From NCBI RefSeq assembly GCF_030518235.1, contig NZ_JAULSA010000003.1, forward strand, positions 372,001-436,000: a stretch of DNA of 64,000 nucleotides, given 5' to 3'. Origin of the DNA: Saccharibacillus sp. CPCC 101409 (lineage in GTDB: Bacteria > Bacillota > Bacilli > Paenibacillales > Paenibacillaceae). Shown here in pieces: positions 42,395-51,475 of this stretch. The position numbers and the translations under genes were made by a program. The notes under the pieces are model-generated. The model did not search any database. It was given only the letters and a program-made list of their open reading frames with translations, and had not been told where the DNA came from. How positions within the stretch are numbered: position 1 is the stretch's first letter; each line of letters opens with the position of its first letter.

Positions 42395-43132
42395 TTAATG
42401 CGCCCGGTTATCCGGCTTATCCTGCGGCACCGCGCACGAGCCGTCGGCGCAGCCGTCCGCTTCCGCGGACTCGCCGCCGAGCACGGTCAGCGCCGGGCGC
42501 TCGCCCCAGGCGCGTTCCAGCGCCTGGTCGAATACCGAATCCGGCTGCGCGCCGGATACGGCGAACTTGCCGTCGAGCACGAAGAACGGCACGCCGCGAA
42601 CGCCGAGATTCACGGCTTCTTCCTCGTCCGCGCGGACGTTCTCGCTGTAAGCGTCCGAGTTCAGGATATCGAGCACCTGGGCGCGGTCGAGGCCGGATTC
42701 TGCGGCCAGCTTGGCGAGCTCCTCGTGATCGCCGAGGAATACGCCTTCCGTGAAGTAAGCCTGGAGCAGCCGTTCGGTTACGTCATGGGACAAGCCCTGC
42801 TCCGCGGCAAAGTGCGCCAGCCGGTGCGCGTCGAACGTATTCGTAGGGCTCATCCGGTCGAAATCGTAGTTCAAACCGACGGCGCGCGCCGCTTCGCCGA
42901 CATTGCGATTGGCTTCCATCGCCTGCTCGCGGCTCATGCCGTATTTGCCGGCGAGCATATCGTGAATATCGCCGCTGTGCGCTTCGCGCGAAGAATTCGG
43001 ATCGAGTTCGAAGCTCTTATATACCACTTCGACCTGGTCTTTTTGCGGGAAACGTTCCAGCGCGTGCTCCAGCTTGCGTTTGCCGATATAACAAAACGGG
43101 CAGACAAAGTCCGACCATACTTCGATTTTCAT
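42395..43132 (-). CDS. DsbA-family thiol oxidoreductase, FrnE-like
   Basis: Encodes 245 residues. Thioredoxin-fold N-terminus with the active site CPFC (SDFVCPFCYIGKRKLEHAL), a helical insertion, and the cis-Pro loop VRGVPFFVLDGKFAVSGAQ. The C-terminal tail contains GCADGSC, a CX4C pair often found in FrnE proteins. There is no signal peptide, so it acts in the cytosol, likely in thiol-disulfide or polyketide-type isomerisation reactions. Starts after AAAGGAGT. A well-formed promoter with an inverted repeat lies upstream, pointing to redox-responsive control. Confidence 0.87.
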   Translation of the reverse strand: MKIEVWSDFVCPFCYIGKRKLEHALERFPQKDQVEVVYKSFELDPNSSREAHSGDIHDMLAGKYGMSREQAMEANRNVGEAARAVGLNYDFDRMSPTNTFDAHRLAHFAAEQGLSHDVTERLLQAYFTEGVFLGDHEELAKLAAESGLDRAQVLDILNSDAYSENVRADEEEAVNLGVRGVPFFVLDGKFAVSGAQPDSVFDQALERAWGERPALTVLGGESAEADGCADGSCAVPQDKPDNRAH

Positions 43133-43184
43133 CGGGATTGACTCCTTTGGGCCGATTTCCGTAAACAGACGAAAACGGCGGTGA

Positions 43185-43231
43185 ATTTACTTACTTAAAA
43201 TTATTATAGTTACAATTAGTAAGTAAATCAA
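43185..43231 (-). promoter_or_regulatory. Promoter and inverted-repeat operator of the frnE-like gene
   Basis: On the minus strand TTGATT (complement of 43226-43231) and TATAAT (complement of 43203-43208) are 17 bp apart. Perfect 11-bp arms ATTTACTTACT (43185-43195) and AGTAAGTAAAT (43218-43228) bracket the -10 region and touch the -35, as expected for a repressor of the MarR or HxlR kind. Confidence 0.7.
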
Positions 43232-43302
43232 GCGGTAACTCGAACGATTACAAAATAAATTCGTTTCTATCCGCGCATTCTTCGTTTCGGCAAACTGAAA
43301 AT

Positions 43303-43342
43303 AAACCGCCCGCTTCGCGGACCGGCGCGAGCGGGCGGTTTA
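43303..43342 (-). terminator. Terminator after the acetate transporter gene
   Basis: AAACCGCCCGCT and AGCGGGCGGTTT form a stem with AT-rich flanks on both sides. Confidence 0.75.
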
Positions 43343-43378
43343 TTTCGTTTATGGATAGGGAGCGAATGGCGAAGCGGA

Positions 43379-43999
43379 TTAAGCCCGCGGCTTGAAGATT
43401 CCGAACGCCTTGCCGATCGGCAGGAATTCGCGTCCGAAGTGGACGTTCAGCACGTTGGCTCCGCAGCCGTACAGCGATACGATGCCGATCGCCATTTCCG
43501 CGTAAGCCGCCATTTCGTGGAAGAACTCCGGCGCGCCGAACGCGTCGAGCGTCAGGCCGAGGAACAGGAAGTCGATCAGGCAGAAGATGATGAATAATAC
43601 TTTATTCGTTTCCATCGCCCCGATCGTCATGAATAACGTGAAGACGAGGTATCCGGCAAAAGCGAATCCGAGCTGTTTGCCGTCGACGGTGCCCGCAAGC
43701 CCGGGACCGAACGTGCCCATTTTCATCAGCCAGTTGGTCGCCATGGCGAACCAGAAAAAGGCGTAAGCGGCGAAAGCGGTCATGCCGAACGTGTTGTTAT
43801 GCTTGGCATCCTGAATGCTGGCGAAGAGCTGGGCGAAAGCGCCCAGGAAAACGGCCCAGGAAGCGGCATAGCCGAGGCCCTCGGTCAGTCCGAGCTTCTG
43901 CGACGAAGCGACGAGCGTGACGATGGCCAGACCGAACAAGCCGATGGCGCCCGGATCGGCGGTTACGACTTTGACGGTAGAAGGGGACGGGTGGTTCAT
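43379..43999 (-). CDS. satP: Acetate/succinate transporter, GPR1/FUN34/YaaH family
   Basis: Starts at ATG 43999, 206 residues, with six membrane helices. The family motif at the first helix is NPxG-like, here DPGAIGLFGLAIVTLVASS, followed by GLGYAASWAVFLGAFAQLFA and NNTFGMTAFAAYAFFWFA. It moves acetate or related monocarboxylates across the membrane. GGAGG lies 14 bp from the ATG, a little long, so the start might be slightly off. The 44000-44260 stretch contains its upstream region only. Confidence 0.88.
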   Translation of the reverse strand: MNHPSPSTVKVVTADPGAIGLFGLAIVTLVASSQKLGLTEGLGYAASWAVFLGAFAQLFASIQDAKHNNTFGMTAFAAYAFFWFAMATNWLMKMGTFGPGLAGTVDGKQLGFAFAGYLVFTLFMTIGAMETNKVLFIIFCLIDFLFLGLTLDAFGAPEFFHEMAAYAEMAIGIVSLYGCGANVLNVHFGREFLPIGKAFGIFKPRA

Positions 44000-44260
44000 G
44001 ATTGTAAACGATTCCTCCAACAATGCAAAATAAAAAGCGAGTAAATACCGAATCGTTCCGTTCTTCGCGGAACTCAACTGACCCATTGTACTCGAAAAGA
44101 AAGACGAAATGAATACGGAAAAACGCGTTTCGATGAAAAATTTCCGAAAAAACAAGCCTCGGGAACATGAATGCGGAAATGAGTGCGCTTACGTTCATTT
44201 TGACGTATGATCCGGGCCTGCGCGAGAGCAACGCAGACGAGCCCATACGGTCGAACACGA

Positions 44261-44298
44261 GAAAAGCCGCCTGACGGATCGATTGTCCGTCGGGCGGC
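44261..44298 (-). terminator. Terminator after the MetE-like pseudogene
   Basis: GCCGCCTGACGGA and TCCGTCGGGCGGC pair around TCGATTG; on the minus strand the stem is followed by TTTTC. Confidence 0.75.
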
Positions 44299-44351
44299 GG
44301 CATGAGCGGAAGCGGGAGGTTCCTTCGAATCGAAACGCTTCTCGCTTGTAC

Positions 44352-44413
44352 GTTGTCAACTCTTAATCACAGGTGGGCGTAAACTTACATTTAGCGTTGA
44401 TAAAGTAACAGGC
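44352..44413. repeat. Palindromic repeat, TTGTCAACTCT type, copy next to the pseudogene
   Basis: TTGTCAACTCTTAATCA near the left and TTAGCGTTGATAAAGTAAC at the right are imperfectly complementary. Both ends resemble the ends of the element at 45123-45231 (TTGTCAACTCT-AATCA; ACGCTAAA.GTAAG.TTA). Confidence 0.5.
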
Positions 44414-44416
44414 TGC

Positions 44417-45318
44417 TTATTTCCAGACGTCCTGCGCAATCTCGACTACATAACGCAGTTTGTCCCACTGCTGCTGTTCGGTCAGCAGATTGCCTTCTTT
44501 GGTCGAAGCGAAGCGCACTGTGGGATCAGGTAGAACTGGTCCGGTGAGACGTAGCGGGACGCTTCTTCGATGCGGCGCTTGATCTCGTCTTTGCTTTCCA
44601 GTTCGCCGAACTTGGACGTAACCAGGCCGAGCACGATTTGCAGGTCTGGATGGTTCACGTAACGCAGCGGCTCGAACGAACCGGAGCGTTCGTCGTCGAA
44701 TTCCAGAAACAGTCTGTCGAGCTCGAGGCCCTGGAAAATCGCTTCCGAAGCGGCGTTGTAGCCGCCCGAAGCGTTCCAAGTGGACTGGAAGTTGCCGCGG
44801 CAGATATGCATAGTGATGACCATATCGTCCGGTTTGTCTTTGAACGCTTCGTTGATCGAGCGCACCGAATATTCCTGAAGCTGCTCCATCGTGAAGCTTT
44901 TGGCGCGGAACGCTTCCGGCATATTGCCGGTGAAGAAAATGGACCACGACGTATCGTCGAGCTGGAGGTAGCGGCAGCCCGCGTCGTAGAACGCACGGAT
45001 TGCTTTGCCGTAAGCTTCGCTTAGGTCGCGGAGCAGCGCTTCGTGATCTTCGTACAGTGGGAACTCGTTCTTGCCGTGGAACTGGATTTCATTCATTTTA
45101 TCCATGAATAGGGAATTATTCCGGTAACTTGTCGACGCTAAAGGTAAGATTAGGCTCTCCTGAAACGCACCTAAAGCATGTACATTTCAGGAGAACGTAA
45201 TCCTCTGATTAGAGTTGACAAGGTATTAGGCCCGTCGAAATTCGCTGTCGGTGACGATCTGGAGGCCGGTTTCTTTTTGCAGCTTGACGGCGCGCCAAAG
45301 TCCGGTGTTCAAAGTTTG
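44417..45318 (-). pseudogene. Broken MetE/YxjG-like methionine synthase gene
   Basis: On the minus strand 45318-45232 gives GLWRAVKLQKETGLQIVTDS followed by EFRR, the N-terminal signature of cobalamin-independent methionine synthase-like YxjG/YxjH proteins. After an interruption by a palindromic repeat the frame resumes from about 45105 with CRYLQLDDTSW, MHICRGN and LVTSKFGELESKDEI. A missing G near 44512-44516 shifts the frame so that PQCGFASTKEGN is split and the end (LRYVVEIAQDVWK, stop 44417-44419) lies in another frame. The first ~50 codons are also missing. It cannot make a working enzyme. Confidence 0.8.
45123..45231. repeat. Palindromic repeat interrupting the MetE-like gene
   Basis: An imperfect palindrome of about 109 bp: the left end GTAACTTGTCGACGCTAAAG pairs with the right end whose complement reads CTTGTCAACTCTAATCA, and inner arms GCTCTCCTGAAA / TTTCAGGAGAAC pair. 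It lies exactly between two parts of the broken gene, as an inserted MITE-like unit would. Confidence 0.55.
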
Positions 45319-45507
45319 TGTCAGTATCCCATTTTCCTATCCGTAAATTGATTTATTGAAATCCTAATAGAGCTTGTTAGGATTGTAAATCTTGTTTGGA
45401 TGATTGAATGAGTAAACATAGCCTCACAGACTATGTGATGAAGTCTTCTAAAAAAACAATTTTTTCAGGCACTTTTTTTAATGTTACAGAGGACAAGTCA
45501 ATGATTT

Positions 45508-45684
45508 TTACTTAGAACGAAATTTATTACTGATATATAGCAAAATACCAATAATGAATGATCCATAAAAATAAAAAGCATTAGCATCAGGACCGGAGAA
45601 AACATCAATACCTATGAAATTGAATAGTAAAGACAATATTAAAGTAGAAACAAAAGTGCCAAAAATATAAAGAAATAAAACCAT
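45508..45684 (-). CDS. Small hydrophobic membrane protein, unknown
   Basis: Encodes 58 residues from an ATG at 45684 after AAGGAATGAG. Two membrane helices are evident (VLFLYIFGTFVSTLILSLLF and FIIGILLYISNKF) with a short polar loop containing SGPDAN. Strongly AT-rich, like the next gene, and unlike the high-GC background. No family recognised; it could accompany the unknown secreted protein upstream. The rest of 45319-45507 shows nothing. Confidence 0.6.
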   Translation of the reverse strand: MVLFLYIFGTFVSTLILSLLFNFIGIDVFSGPDANAFYFYGSFIIGILLYISNKFRSK

Positions 45685-45837
45685 TGCATGCTCATTCCTT
45701 TTGTTTTAGTTTGTATAAAATTATTAATCTATGAAGCTTGCTATATAATATACTTACTCATTGGATCGCTTATATATCATTGAAATTGTAACATTACCTA
45801 AATAACCATACAATTTTAATTCTAAATACTTTAGATT

Positions 45838-45873
45838 AAAAAATCTCCTCATTGAGTTAATGAGAAGATTTTT
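45838..45873 (-). terminator. Terminator after the unknown secreted-protein gene
   Basis: AAAAATCTcCTCATT and AATGAGaAGATTTTT pair around GAGTT, with T-runs on both sides. Confidence 0.8.
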
Positions 45874-45902
45874 GTGGAATACTAATTATATCATAAGACA
45901 GT

Positions 45903-46724
45903 TTACAAAATGAAGGTAAAGCGGTTACCGTAACTAAATTGTCCAACTCCACTAAAAGAAATGTAACCAAAGTTGAGTGATACTGCAGTGACAAATGCTG
46001 GAACTGTTCGATGAGAATAGCCCACTTCAATAGCGGTAGTAGTTCCTCTAAGAGAAGTTAAATAGCGCAATTCTTGACGTCCCCATCCACTTTGAACACC
46101 AGAAACTCCAGCATACTTTATATCAACATTCCAAGCAGTTCCGCTAACTTTTTGGGTTTGTACTGGCGAACTATATGATCTCGAACCAATAGAGTCGACG
46201 AGAGTGTGTTGTCCATTTGCAGTTCCCGTAGGTACGGCAGCTTCTTTCCAAGCCATAGCTAGAGTATCAGTAAGATAAACTTCTGGATTTCCATCCCAAT
46301 AGTATGTAGCGTAAACTTGGTAAATACTTTCTTTGCCATTATTCGATGTGCCTGAATATACTGCATAGCCGGACAGAATTGGAGTGGGAACTAATCCTGT
46401 AATGCCAAATTGATCAGGATTTAACTCATTTCCTTTGTTTTGATTTAAGTCTATAGAATCTATTTTCTGTAAAATTGCTTTTTTACCTTTTTTAGAAGAA
46501 ATCTCTCTTTTTAAATCAATTGGCATTCCTGAAATTTCCTCCGAATTAAACCCCATTTCTTTCAACTGGTTATCTAATTCAACTTCATTTGCATAAGTGG
46601 AATCCGGCAAAGCAGAGATTAAGTCTTCTTTAGGATCCTCAACAACTTCAGCACTAGCGCTAGATAAAAAAGTAAACACCATAAGCAACGACAACATAAC
46701 ACTTAATACATTCTTTTTTCTCAA
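45903..46724 (-). CDS. Unknown secreted protein of an AT-rich island
   Basis: Encodes 273 residues. A clear Sec signal peptide (KKNVLSVMLSLLMVFTFLSS, cleavage after ASA near residue 25) is followed by a charged helical segment (about 30-90) and a beta-rich, Tyr/Ser/Gly-rich C-terminal region (YQVYATYYWDGNPEVYLTDT, WGRQELRYLTS, SGVGQFSYGNRFTFIL). There are no cysteines or catalytic motifs to suggest an enzyme. AT-rich codon use contrasts with neighbours, and it lies beside an IS30 element, so recent acquisition is likely. A secreted toxin, bacteriocin-like or matrix protein are all possible; none is proven. Confidence 0.75.
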   Translation of the reverse strand: MRKKNVLSVMLSLLMVFTFLSSASAEVVEDPKEDLISALPDSTYANEVELDNQLKEMGFNSEEISGMPIDLKREISSKKGKKAILQKIDSIDLNQNKGNELNPDQFGITGLVPTPILSGYAVYSGTSNNGKESIYQVYATYYWDGNPEVYLTDTLAMAWKEAAVPTGTANGQHTLVDSIGSRSYSSPVQTQKVSGTAWNVDIKYAGVSGVQSGWGRQELRYLTSLRGTTTAIEVGYSHRTVPAFVTAVSLNFGYISFSGVGQFSYGNRFTFIL

Positions 46725-47160
46725 AATAGCAACTTTCTTTCATAATTAATTTATATTTGTTTCGTAGTGAATCCTTTATTAGCAAGTGAGTTTAATAACA
46801 TAAATTTAAATTTAAAAATTACATCATTATCGCTTACTTGTAACATAGAATACTACAATTACAAATTATACTAAAATATTTTTGAAAGTAAAGATAATTG
46901 TAAAAAATCTTATCCATAAATTAATCATTACCATACAAGGACTGATTTGGTGTCAATATAAATTTGATAAGTAAAAGTAAGCTGAAACAAGCGTAAGAAA
47001 TATCGTCAAAAAATTTAAATGCTTAGTCTCTTATGGTTTGGAGGAGAAAGAAAAAGAGTACGTTCTAAAAACATTAATTAAATTAATTTAAATTCAAAAA
47101 AATGTATATAATATGTATTTTTTAAATTATATATTACAAAATAAATATATTTACTATATT
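46725..47160. other. AT-rich intergenic stretch between the secreted protein and IS30
   Basis: No reading frame or RNA gene is supported. It should contain the promoter of the secreted-protein gene (its upstream AAGAAAGTTGC ribosome region is weak) and the insertion flank of the IS element. Confidence 0.5.
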
Positions 47161-48246
47161 TTATATGACGGATTGTAAAATGAGCTGCAACACCTCGAAT
47201 TGAATATAAAACGGCTTATGGCCGGATTCGTGTAGAATAAAGTCCCCACAACCTCTCTACAAGGAGAATCTACTATGAGCTACACTCCTTTTAGCATAAT
47301 CGAACGCAGCAAACTAGAACTCTTACGCAGTCAGGGAGCCGGGGTCCGGGCGATTGGACGGGCATTGGGCCGATCAGCGGGAGCCGTCAGCCGGGAATTG
47401 AGGCGCAATGGATCACCCGAACGGTACGAGGCGCAAGAAGTCCAACAAGCTTACGCGGATCGAAGAGAAGCTTCGAAACCCAACGGAAAATGGAATCCAA
47501 CACTGGCGAGCGAGATCGAAGCGGATCTCAAGAAGACCCATTCTCCCGAGCAAATCGCAAGTCGTCGGAAAGCTAAGGGGCTTCCCACGGTCGCTTTTAA
47601 AACGCTCTACAACTGGCTCTACACGGGCCGACTAAACCGTGGGGATCTCCAGGTCCTTCGGCACAAAGGCAAACGCCGGAAACCGCCGGAGAAACGGGGA
47701 CGCTTTACCCTCGGCCTCTCGATCCAGCAGCGTCCGAAAGAGATTCGCAGCCGAGAAACGTTCGGCCACCGGGAACTGGATACTGTCGTCTCCAGCCGTG
47801 GAAAAAGCAAAGCTTGCTTCGCGACCTTCATCGAACGAAAAACTCAATTTTACCAGGCGATTAAGATGGCGAATCGAACGGCGTTGTCGATGGAAGTCGC
47901 CTTTGGCGTGTTGGCTGCGCAGTATCCGAAGGCGGCGATTCAAACGGCAACGGTAGACCGGGGCAAAGAATTTGCTTGTCATGCTGCGCTCAAACAGGTC
48001 CATGGCGTGGAGGTTTACTTTGCTAATCCGTATTCCTCTTGGCAGCGAGGCTCAAACGAGAATGCAAATGGCCTGCTTCGAGAGTTTTTTCCCAAAGGCC
48101 ATGATTTTGCCGACGTATCCGACGCCGAGCTTCAGCAGGCTCTTGACCTCATTAACAACCGGCTTCGCAAATGTCTAAGCTGGAACTCGACGCACGAATC
48201 TTTTCAACATGAGTTGTTGCACTTGGATTGATAATTCGTCATATAA
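47161..48246 (+). mobile_element. IS30-family insertion sequence
   Basis: About 1.09 kb. The left end begins TTATATGACGGATTGTAAAA and the complement of the right end begins TTATATGACGAATTATCAAT, followed in both by ...TGCAACA. The inverted repeats of about 35 bp are imperfect beyond the first 10 bases. One transposase gene fills the element. Target-site duplication of 2-3 bp could not be fixed in the AT-rich flanks. Confidence 0.8.
47275..48231 (+). CDS. IS30-family transposase
   Basis: Encodes 318 residues. An N-terminal helix-turn-helix (LRSQGAGVRAIGRALGRSAGAVSRELRRNG) resembles the IS30 pattern; the DDE catalytic core shows Asp in GHRELDTVV, Asp in ATVDRGKEFACH and the Glu in RGSNENANGLLREFFPKG. 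Full length, without a frameshift, so the element could be active. Start after ACAAGGAG. GC content is close to the host average, unlike the AT-rich island around it. Confidence 0.92.
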   Translation: MSYTPFSIIERSKLELLRSQGAGVRAIGRALGRSAGAVSRELRRNGSPERYEAQEVQQAYADRREASKPNGKWNPTLASEIEADLKKTHSPEQIASRRKAKGLPTVAFKTLYNWLYTGRLNRGDLQVLRHKGKRRKPPEKRGRFTLGLSIQQRPKEIRSRETFGHRELDTVVSSRGKSKACFATFIERKTQFYQAIKMANRTALSMEVAFGVLAAQYPKAAIQTATVDRGKEFACHAALKQVHGVEVYFANPYSSWQRGSNENANGLLREFFPKGHDFADVSDAELQQALDLINNRLRKCLSWNSTHESFQHELLHLD

Positions 48247-48282
48247 GTAAAAATTTAATATATTTATTTTGATAAAAGGAGT

Positions 48283-48322
48283 AAAAACTCGGCCAGTCTA
48301 TCATAGACTGGCCGAGTTTTTA
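48283..48322. terminator. Bidirectional terminator downstream of IS30
   Basis: AAAAACTCGGCCAGTCTAT and its complement pair around CAT, with T-runs in both directions; it also serves the aldo/keto reductase gene side. Confidence 0.85.
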
Positions 48323-48404
48323 CACATCTTTATTCAAAATATATAATTTTTTTATGATCCAGTAATAAATCTAGTTTGTATTAAGTAAAAAATGATATTT
48401 ATTA

Positions 48405-49352
48405 TTAATCCCTGAACAGGAAATCGATCTGTTCGATCTGCTGAGGGCTCAGGTCGACGTCCAGGGTTTTGAGGTTGGCGGAGACCTGGTCGTCGGTTTT
48501 GGCGCCCGGGATCACGGCGTCGATGGCGCTCCGGGTCAGGTACCAGGCGAGGACGACGTTGGCGATGCCGGCGTTCTGGGCGACGGCGATTTCGCGCAGG
48601 CGGTTGACTTTTTCCACGCTGCGCTTGAAGGTCTCGCCCTGGAACAGCGGATTGCGCAGTTTGCTCTCGCTCAGTTTGTCGTCTTCGCTGTATTTGCCGG
48701 TCAGCAGGCCGGAAGCGAGCGGGAAGTAAGGGACGAACGAGATGCCGTTTGCTTGCGCGTAAGGCAGCAGTTCGTCTTCGGCGCCGCGTTTGAACAGGTT
48801 GTATTCGCCCTGGAACACGTCGACGTGGCCGTCCTGGTTGGCTTCGCGCAGCTGATCGATCGAGAAGTTGGACACGCCGATCGCACGGATCTTGCCTTCC
48901 TGTTTGAGCTTCGCCAGCTCGCCCACGGCTTCGTTTTTCGGCGTATGTTCATCCGGGAAATGAATATAGTAAAGGTCGATATAGTCGGTTTGCAGACGCT
49001 TGAGGCTGTCTTCGACCGACTGCCGCAGGAAGGCCGGGGAGTTGTCGAATTCGGTCTTCCCGCCGACGATCTTGTGCGCGCCTTTGGTGGCGATTACGAC
49101 ATCGTCCCGGCGGCCGAGTTCTTGCAGCACCTGTCCGATCAGCTCTTCCGAACGACCGGGTCCGTAGATAAACGCCGTATCCAGAAAATTGATGCCTGCG
49201 CTCAGCGCCGCGCGCACCGAGGCTTTACCGGCTTCTTCGTCCAGGTTCGGAAACAGATTATGTCCGCCGACGGCGTTGGCGCCGAGGCCGACAGGCGATA
49301 CGTCCAATCCGCTTTTGCCCAGTTTCACTCTTGTGTTCACTGCTTTTGTCAT
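48405..49352 (-). CDS. Aldo/keto reductase
   Basis: Starts at ATG 49352 (the frame extends further upstream but without homology) and encodes 315 residues. TIM-barrel AKR hallmarks: [21 protein letters not shown] (catalytic Asp and Tyr), the Lys in VVIATKGAH and the His in [27 protein letters not shown] and [14 protein letters not shown] bind NADP. It reduces aldehydes or ketones, substrate unknown, as in YhdN/IolS-type general stress enzymes. It follows a pentapeptide-repeat gene by 41 bp on the same strand. Confidence 0.9.
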   Translation of the reverse strand: MTKAVNTRVKLGKSGLDVSPVGLGANAVGGHNLFPNLDEEAGKASVRAALSAGINFLDTAFIYGPGRSEELIGQVLQELGRRDDVVIATKGAHKIVGGKTEFDNSPAFLRQSVEDSLKRLQTDYIDLYYIHFPDEHTPKNEAVGELAKLKQEGKIRAIGVSNFSIDQLREANQDGHVDVFQGEYNLFKRGAEDELLPYAQANGISFVPYFPLASGLLTGKYSEDDKLSESKLRNPLFQGETFKRSVEKVNRLREIAVAQNAGIANVVLAWYLTRSAIDAVIPGAKTDDQVSANLKTLDVDLSPQQIEQIDFLFRD

Positions 49353-49393
49353 AAAAGAACCCTCGCTTTCCGGAAAATAAAAGGTCTGAATGC

Positions 49394-49999
49394 TCAATCC
49401 ACTTTCGCCCCGTACGAGCGCATAAACAGCACCGCCTGCTCCCGGTCCATGCGCACGTTCTTGACGTCGAGCGCTTTGAAATCGATTCCGTCGAGCACGG
49501 CGTCGCGCAGATCCGCGCCGGCCAGCTTCGACTTGGCGAGCTGGCAGCGGGTCAGGTCCGCGCCGCGCAGGTCGGCTTTTTGCAGGCTGCATTCCGATAG
49601 GTCGGCTTCGTAGAAACGCGCGCCGCGCAGATCCTGCCGGTCGAGCCGGGCGTGGCGCAGATTGGTGTACGACCAGTCCCCGCGCACGACCGTGAAGCCG
49701 TCCAGCTTCGCGCCGGCGAAGTCGGAACCCGTCATCTTGCAGCTGTCGAACTTGGCCGCGAACAGATTCGCTTCGGCAAAATTGCAGTTTTCGAACGCCG
49801 TTTCGCGGTGGATGGAGCCGTTCAGCCCCGCGCCGCGAAAATCGCATTCGGTAAACCGGCAGTTCTGCGTCAGCATCTCCTCCAGGGAGCCGAACGAGAA
49901 CCTGCATTTGATAAACGTGCAGTTCGTCAGTTCCCCGTCCCGCAGATCCTGCGCGCCGAAATCGACGTCTTCGTAAGTCCGGTTTTCGTATTCAAACAT
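49394..49999 (-). CDS. Pentapeptide-repeat protein
   Basis: Encodes 201 residues made almost wholly of A(D/N)LXX repeats: [71 protein letters not shown]. It should form a right-handed quadrilateral beta-helix. Some relatives (Qnr, MfpA) mimic DNA and shield gyrase from quinolones; this protein has similar length but its target is unknown. Starts after GGAGATCAGCG; forms a probable operon with pepT upstream (44 bp gap) and the reductase downstream. Confidence 0.87.
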   Translation of the reverse strand: MFEYENRTYEDVDFGAQDLRDGELTNCTFIKCRFSFGSLEEMLTQNCRFTECDFRGAGLNGSIHRETAFENCNFAEANLFAAKFDSCKMTGSDFAGAKLDGFTVVRGDWSYTNLRHARLDRQDLRGARFYEADLSECSLQKADLRGADLTRCQLAKSKLAGADLRDAVLDGIDFKALDVKNVRMDREQAVLFMRSYGAKVD

Positions 50000-50043
50000 A
50001 GCGTTCGCTGATCTCCTTCCGCCGTTCCCGGCCGCCTGGCGGT

Positions 50044-51279
50044 TCAGGCCTTGCGTTCGAACGACTGTACCACGGCCAGAATGACTTCGGTCGCTTTGAC
50101 CATATTGTCGGCGGACACGTACTCGTAGCGGCCGTGGTAGTTCTCGCCGCCGGTGAAGATGTTCGGCGTCGGCAGGCCCATATACGACAGCTGCGAGCCG
50201 TCCGTGCCGCCGCGGATCGGACGGATGTCCGGTTTGATGCCGAGCCCTTCCATCGCTTCGCGCGCAATATCGACGATCTCGATCACCGGTTCGATTTTCT
50301 CGCGCATATTATAGTACTGGTCGCGCAGCTCCAGAATCACGTTCTCTTCGCCGTAAGTCTGACGGAACTCGGCCACGATGTTTTCCAGCATGTTTTTGCG
50401 GCGCTCGAAGCTTTCCCGGTCGAAGTCGCGGACAATGTACGACAGCGTCGCCCGGTCCGTGCCGCCGCCCATCTGGATCAGGTGGAAAAAGCCGTCGTAA
50501 CCGTCCGTGAATTCCGGCGATTCCTGCTCCGGCAGACGCCGGTGGAATTCCATCGCGATCTTCGCAGCATTGATCATTTTGCCTTTCGCCGTGCCCGGAT
50601 GGACGCTGACGCCGTTGATCGTGACTTTGGCGGCCGCGGCGTTAAAACTTTCGTATTCCAGCTCGCCCAGCGGTCCGCCGTCCATCGTATACGCGTACTT
50701 CGCGCCGAACTTTTCGACGTCGAAGCGCTGCGGTCCGCGGCCGATTTCTTCGTCCGGCGTGAACGCGACGCGGATCTTGCCGTGCTTGAGTTCCGGGTGC
50801 GCGATCAGGTAGTTCAGCGCGGTCATGATCTCGGCCATGCCGGCTTTGTCGTCGGCGCCGAGCAGCGTCGTGCCGTCGGTCGTGACCAGCGTGTGGCCGA
50901 CGTAGTGCGTCAGCTCGGGAAACTCGCGCGGGGACAAAACGATATTCAGCTCCGTATTGAGCACGATATCGCCGCCGTCGTAGCTGTCGATTACCTGCGG
51001 ATTCACGTTGGCGCCAGTCAGTTCCGTCGCGGTGTCGAGATGGGCGAGGAAGCCGATCACCGGCACGTTTTCTTTGTCCGTATTGGCGGGGAGCGTTGCC
51101 ATTACGTAGGCGTTCTCGTCGAGCGTGATTTCCGTCAGGCCCAGTTCCGTCAGCTCGCGCACGAGCTGCTCGGCCAGCAGCATCTGTCCCGGCGTGGACG
51201 GGCAGGTCTCGCTCTCGTCGTTGGACTGGGTATCGAAACGGGCGTAACGGTCGAGACGTTCGATCAGCTCTTTTTTCAT
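50044..51279 (-). CDS. pepT: Peptidase T (tripeptidase)
   Basis: Encodes 411 residues, the family length. M20B signatures in order: [14 protein letters not shown] (zinc His, catalytic Asp), [18 protein letters not shown] (bridging Asp), [11 protein letters not shown] (catalytic Glu pair), [14 protein letters not shown] and the C-terminal [30 protein letters not shown] split by zinc-binding His. It removes the N-terminal residue from tripeptides in the cytosol. Starts after AAGGAGT. Confidence 0.95.
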   Translation of the reverse strand: MKKELIERLDRYARFDTQSNDESETCPSTPGQMLLAEQLVRELTELGLTEITLDENAYVMATLPANTDKENVPVIGFLAHLDTATELTGANVNPQVIDSYDGGDIVLNTELNIVLSPREFPELTHYVGHTLVTTDGTTLLGADDKAGMAEIMTALNYLIAHPELKHGKIRVAFTPDEEIGRGPQRFDVEKFGAKYAYTMDGGPLGELEYESFNAAAAKVTINGVSVHPGTAKGKMINAAKIAMEFHRRLPEQESPEFTDGYDGFFHLIQMGGGTDRATLSYIVRDFDRESFERRKNMLENIVAEFRQTYGEENVILELRDQYYNMREKIEPVIEIVDIAREAMEGLGIKPDIRPIRGGTDGSQLSYMGLPTPNIFTGGENYHGRYEYVSADNMVKATEVILAVVQSFERKA

Positions 51280-51475
51280 GGATAAACTCCTTCTTTCCGC
51301 TTCGGTTCCTCCATATAAATGCGTTACACGCAGGAACCGTTCGATTTGGCCGCCCCGCGGTCAATGCGACAGGCAGGCGCATACCGTTATTTTAGCATGG
51401 AAAACTCGGCTGGCGCATCAAGCGCAAACATGCGACAATACAAACGCAAATATTTCCGGCGCACGGAGGTCGAAT

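Noticed and set aside
44161-44200. cre-like palindrome (ATGAGTGCGCTTACGTTCAT) upstream of satP
   Set aside because: Too many mismatches to the cre consensus in its left half to support a call.
47161-48246. Exact target-site duplication of the IS30 element
   Set aside because: The flanks are nearly pure A/T, so short matches are not meaningful.
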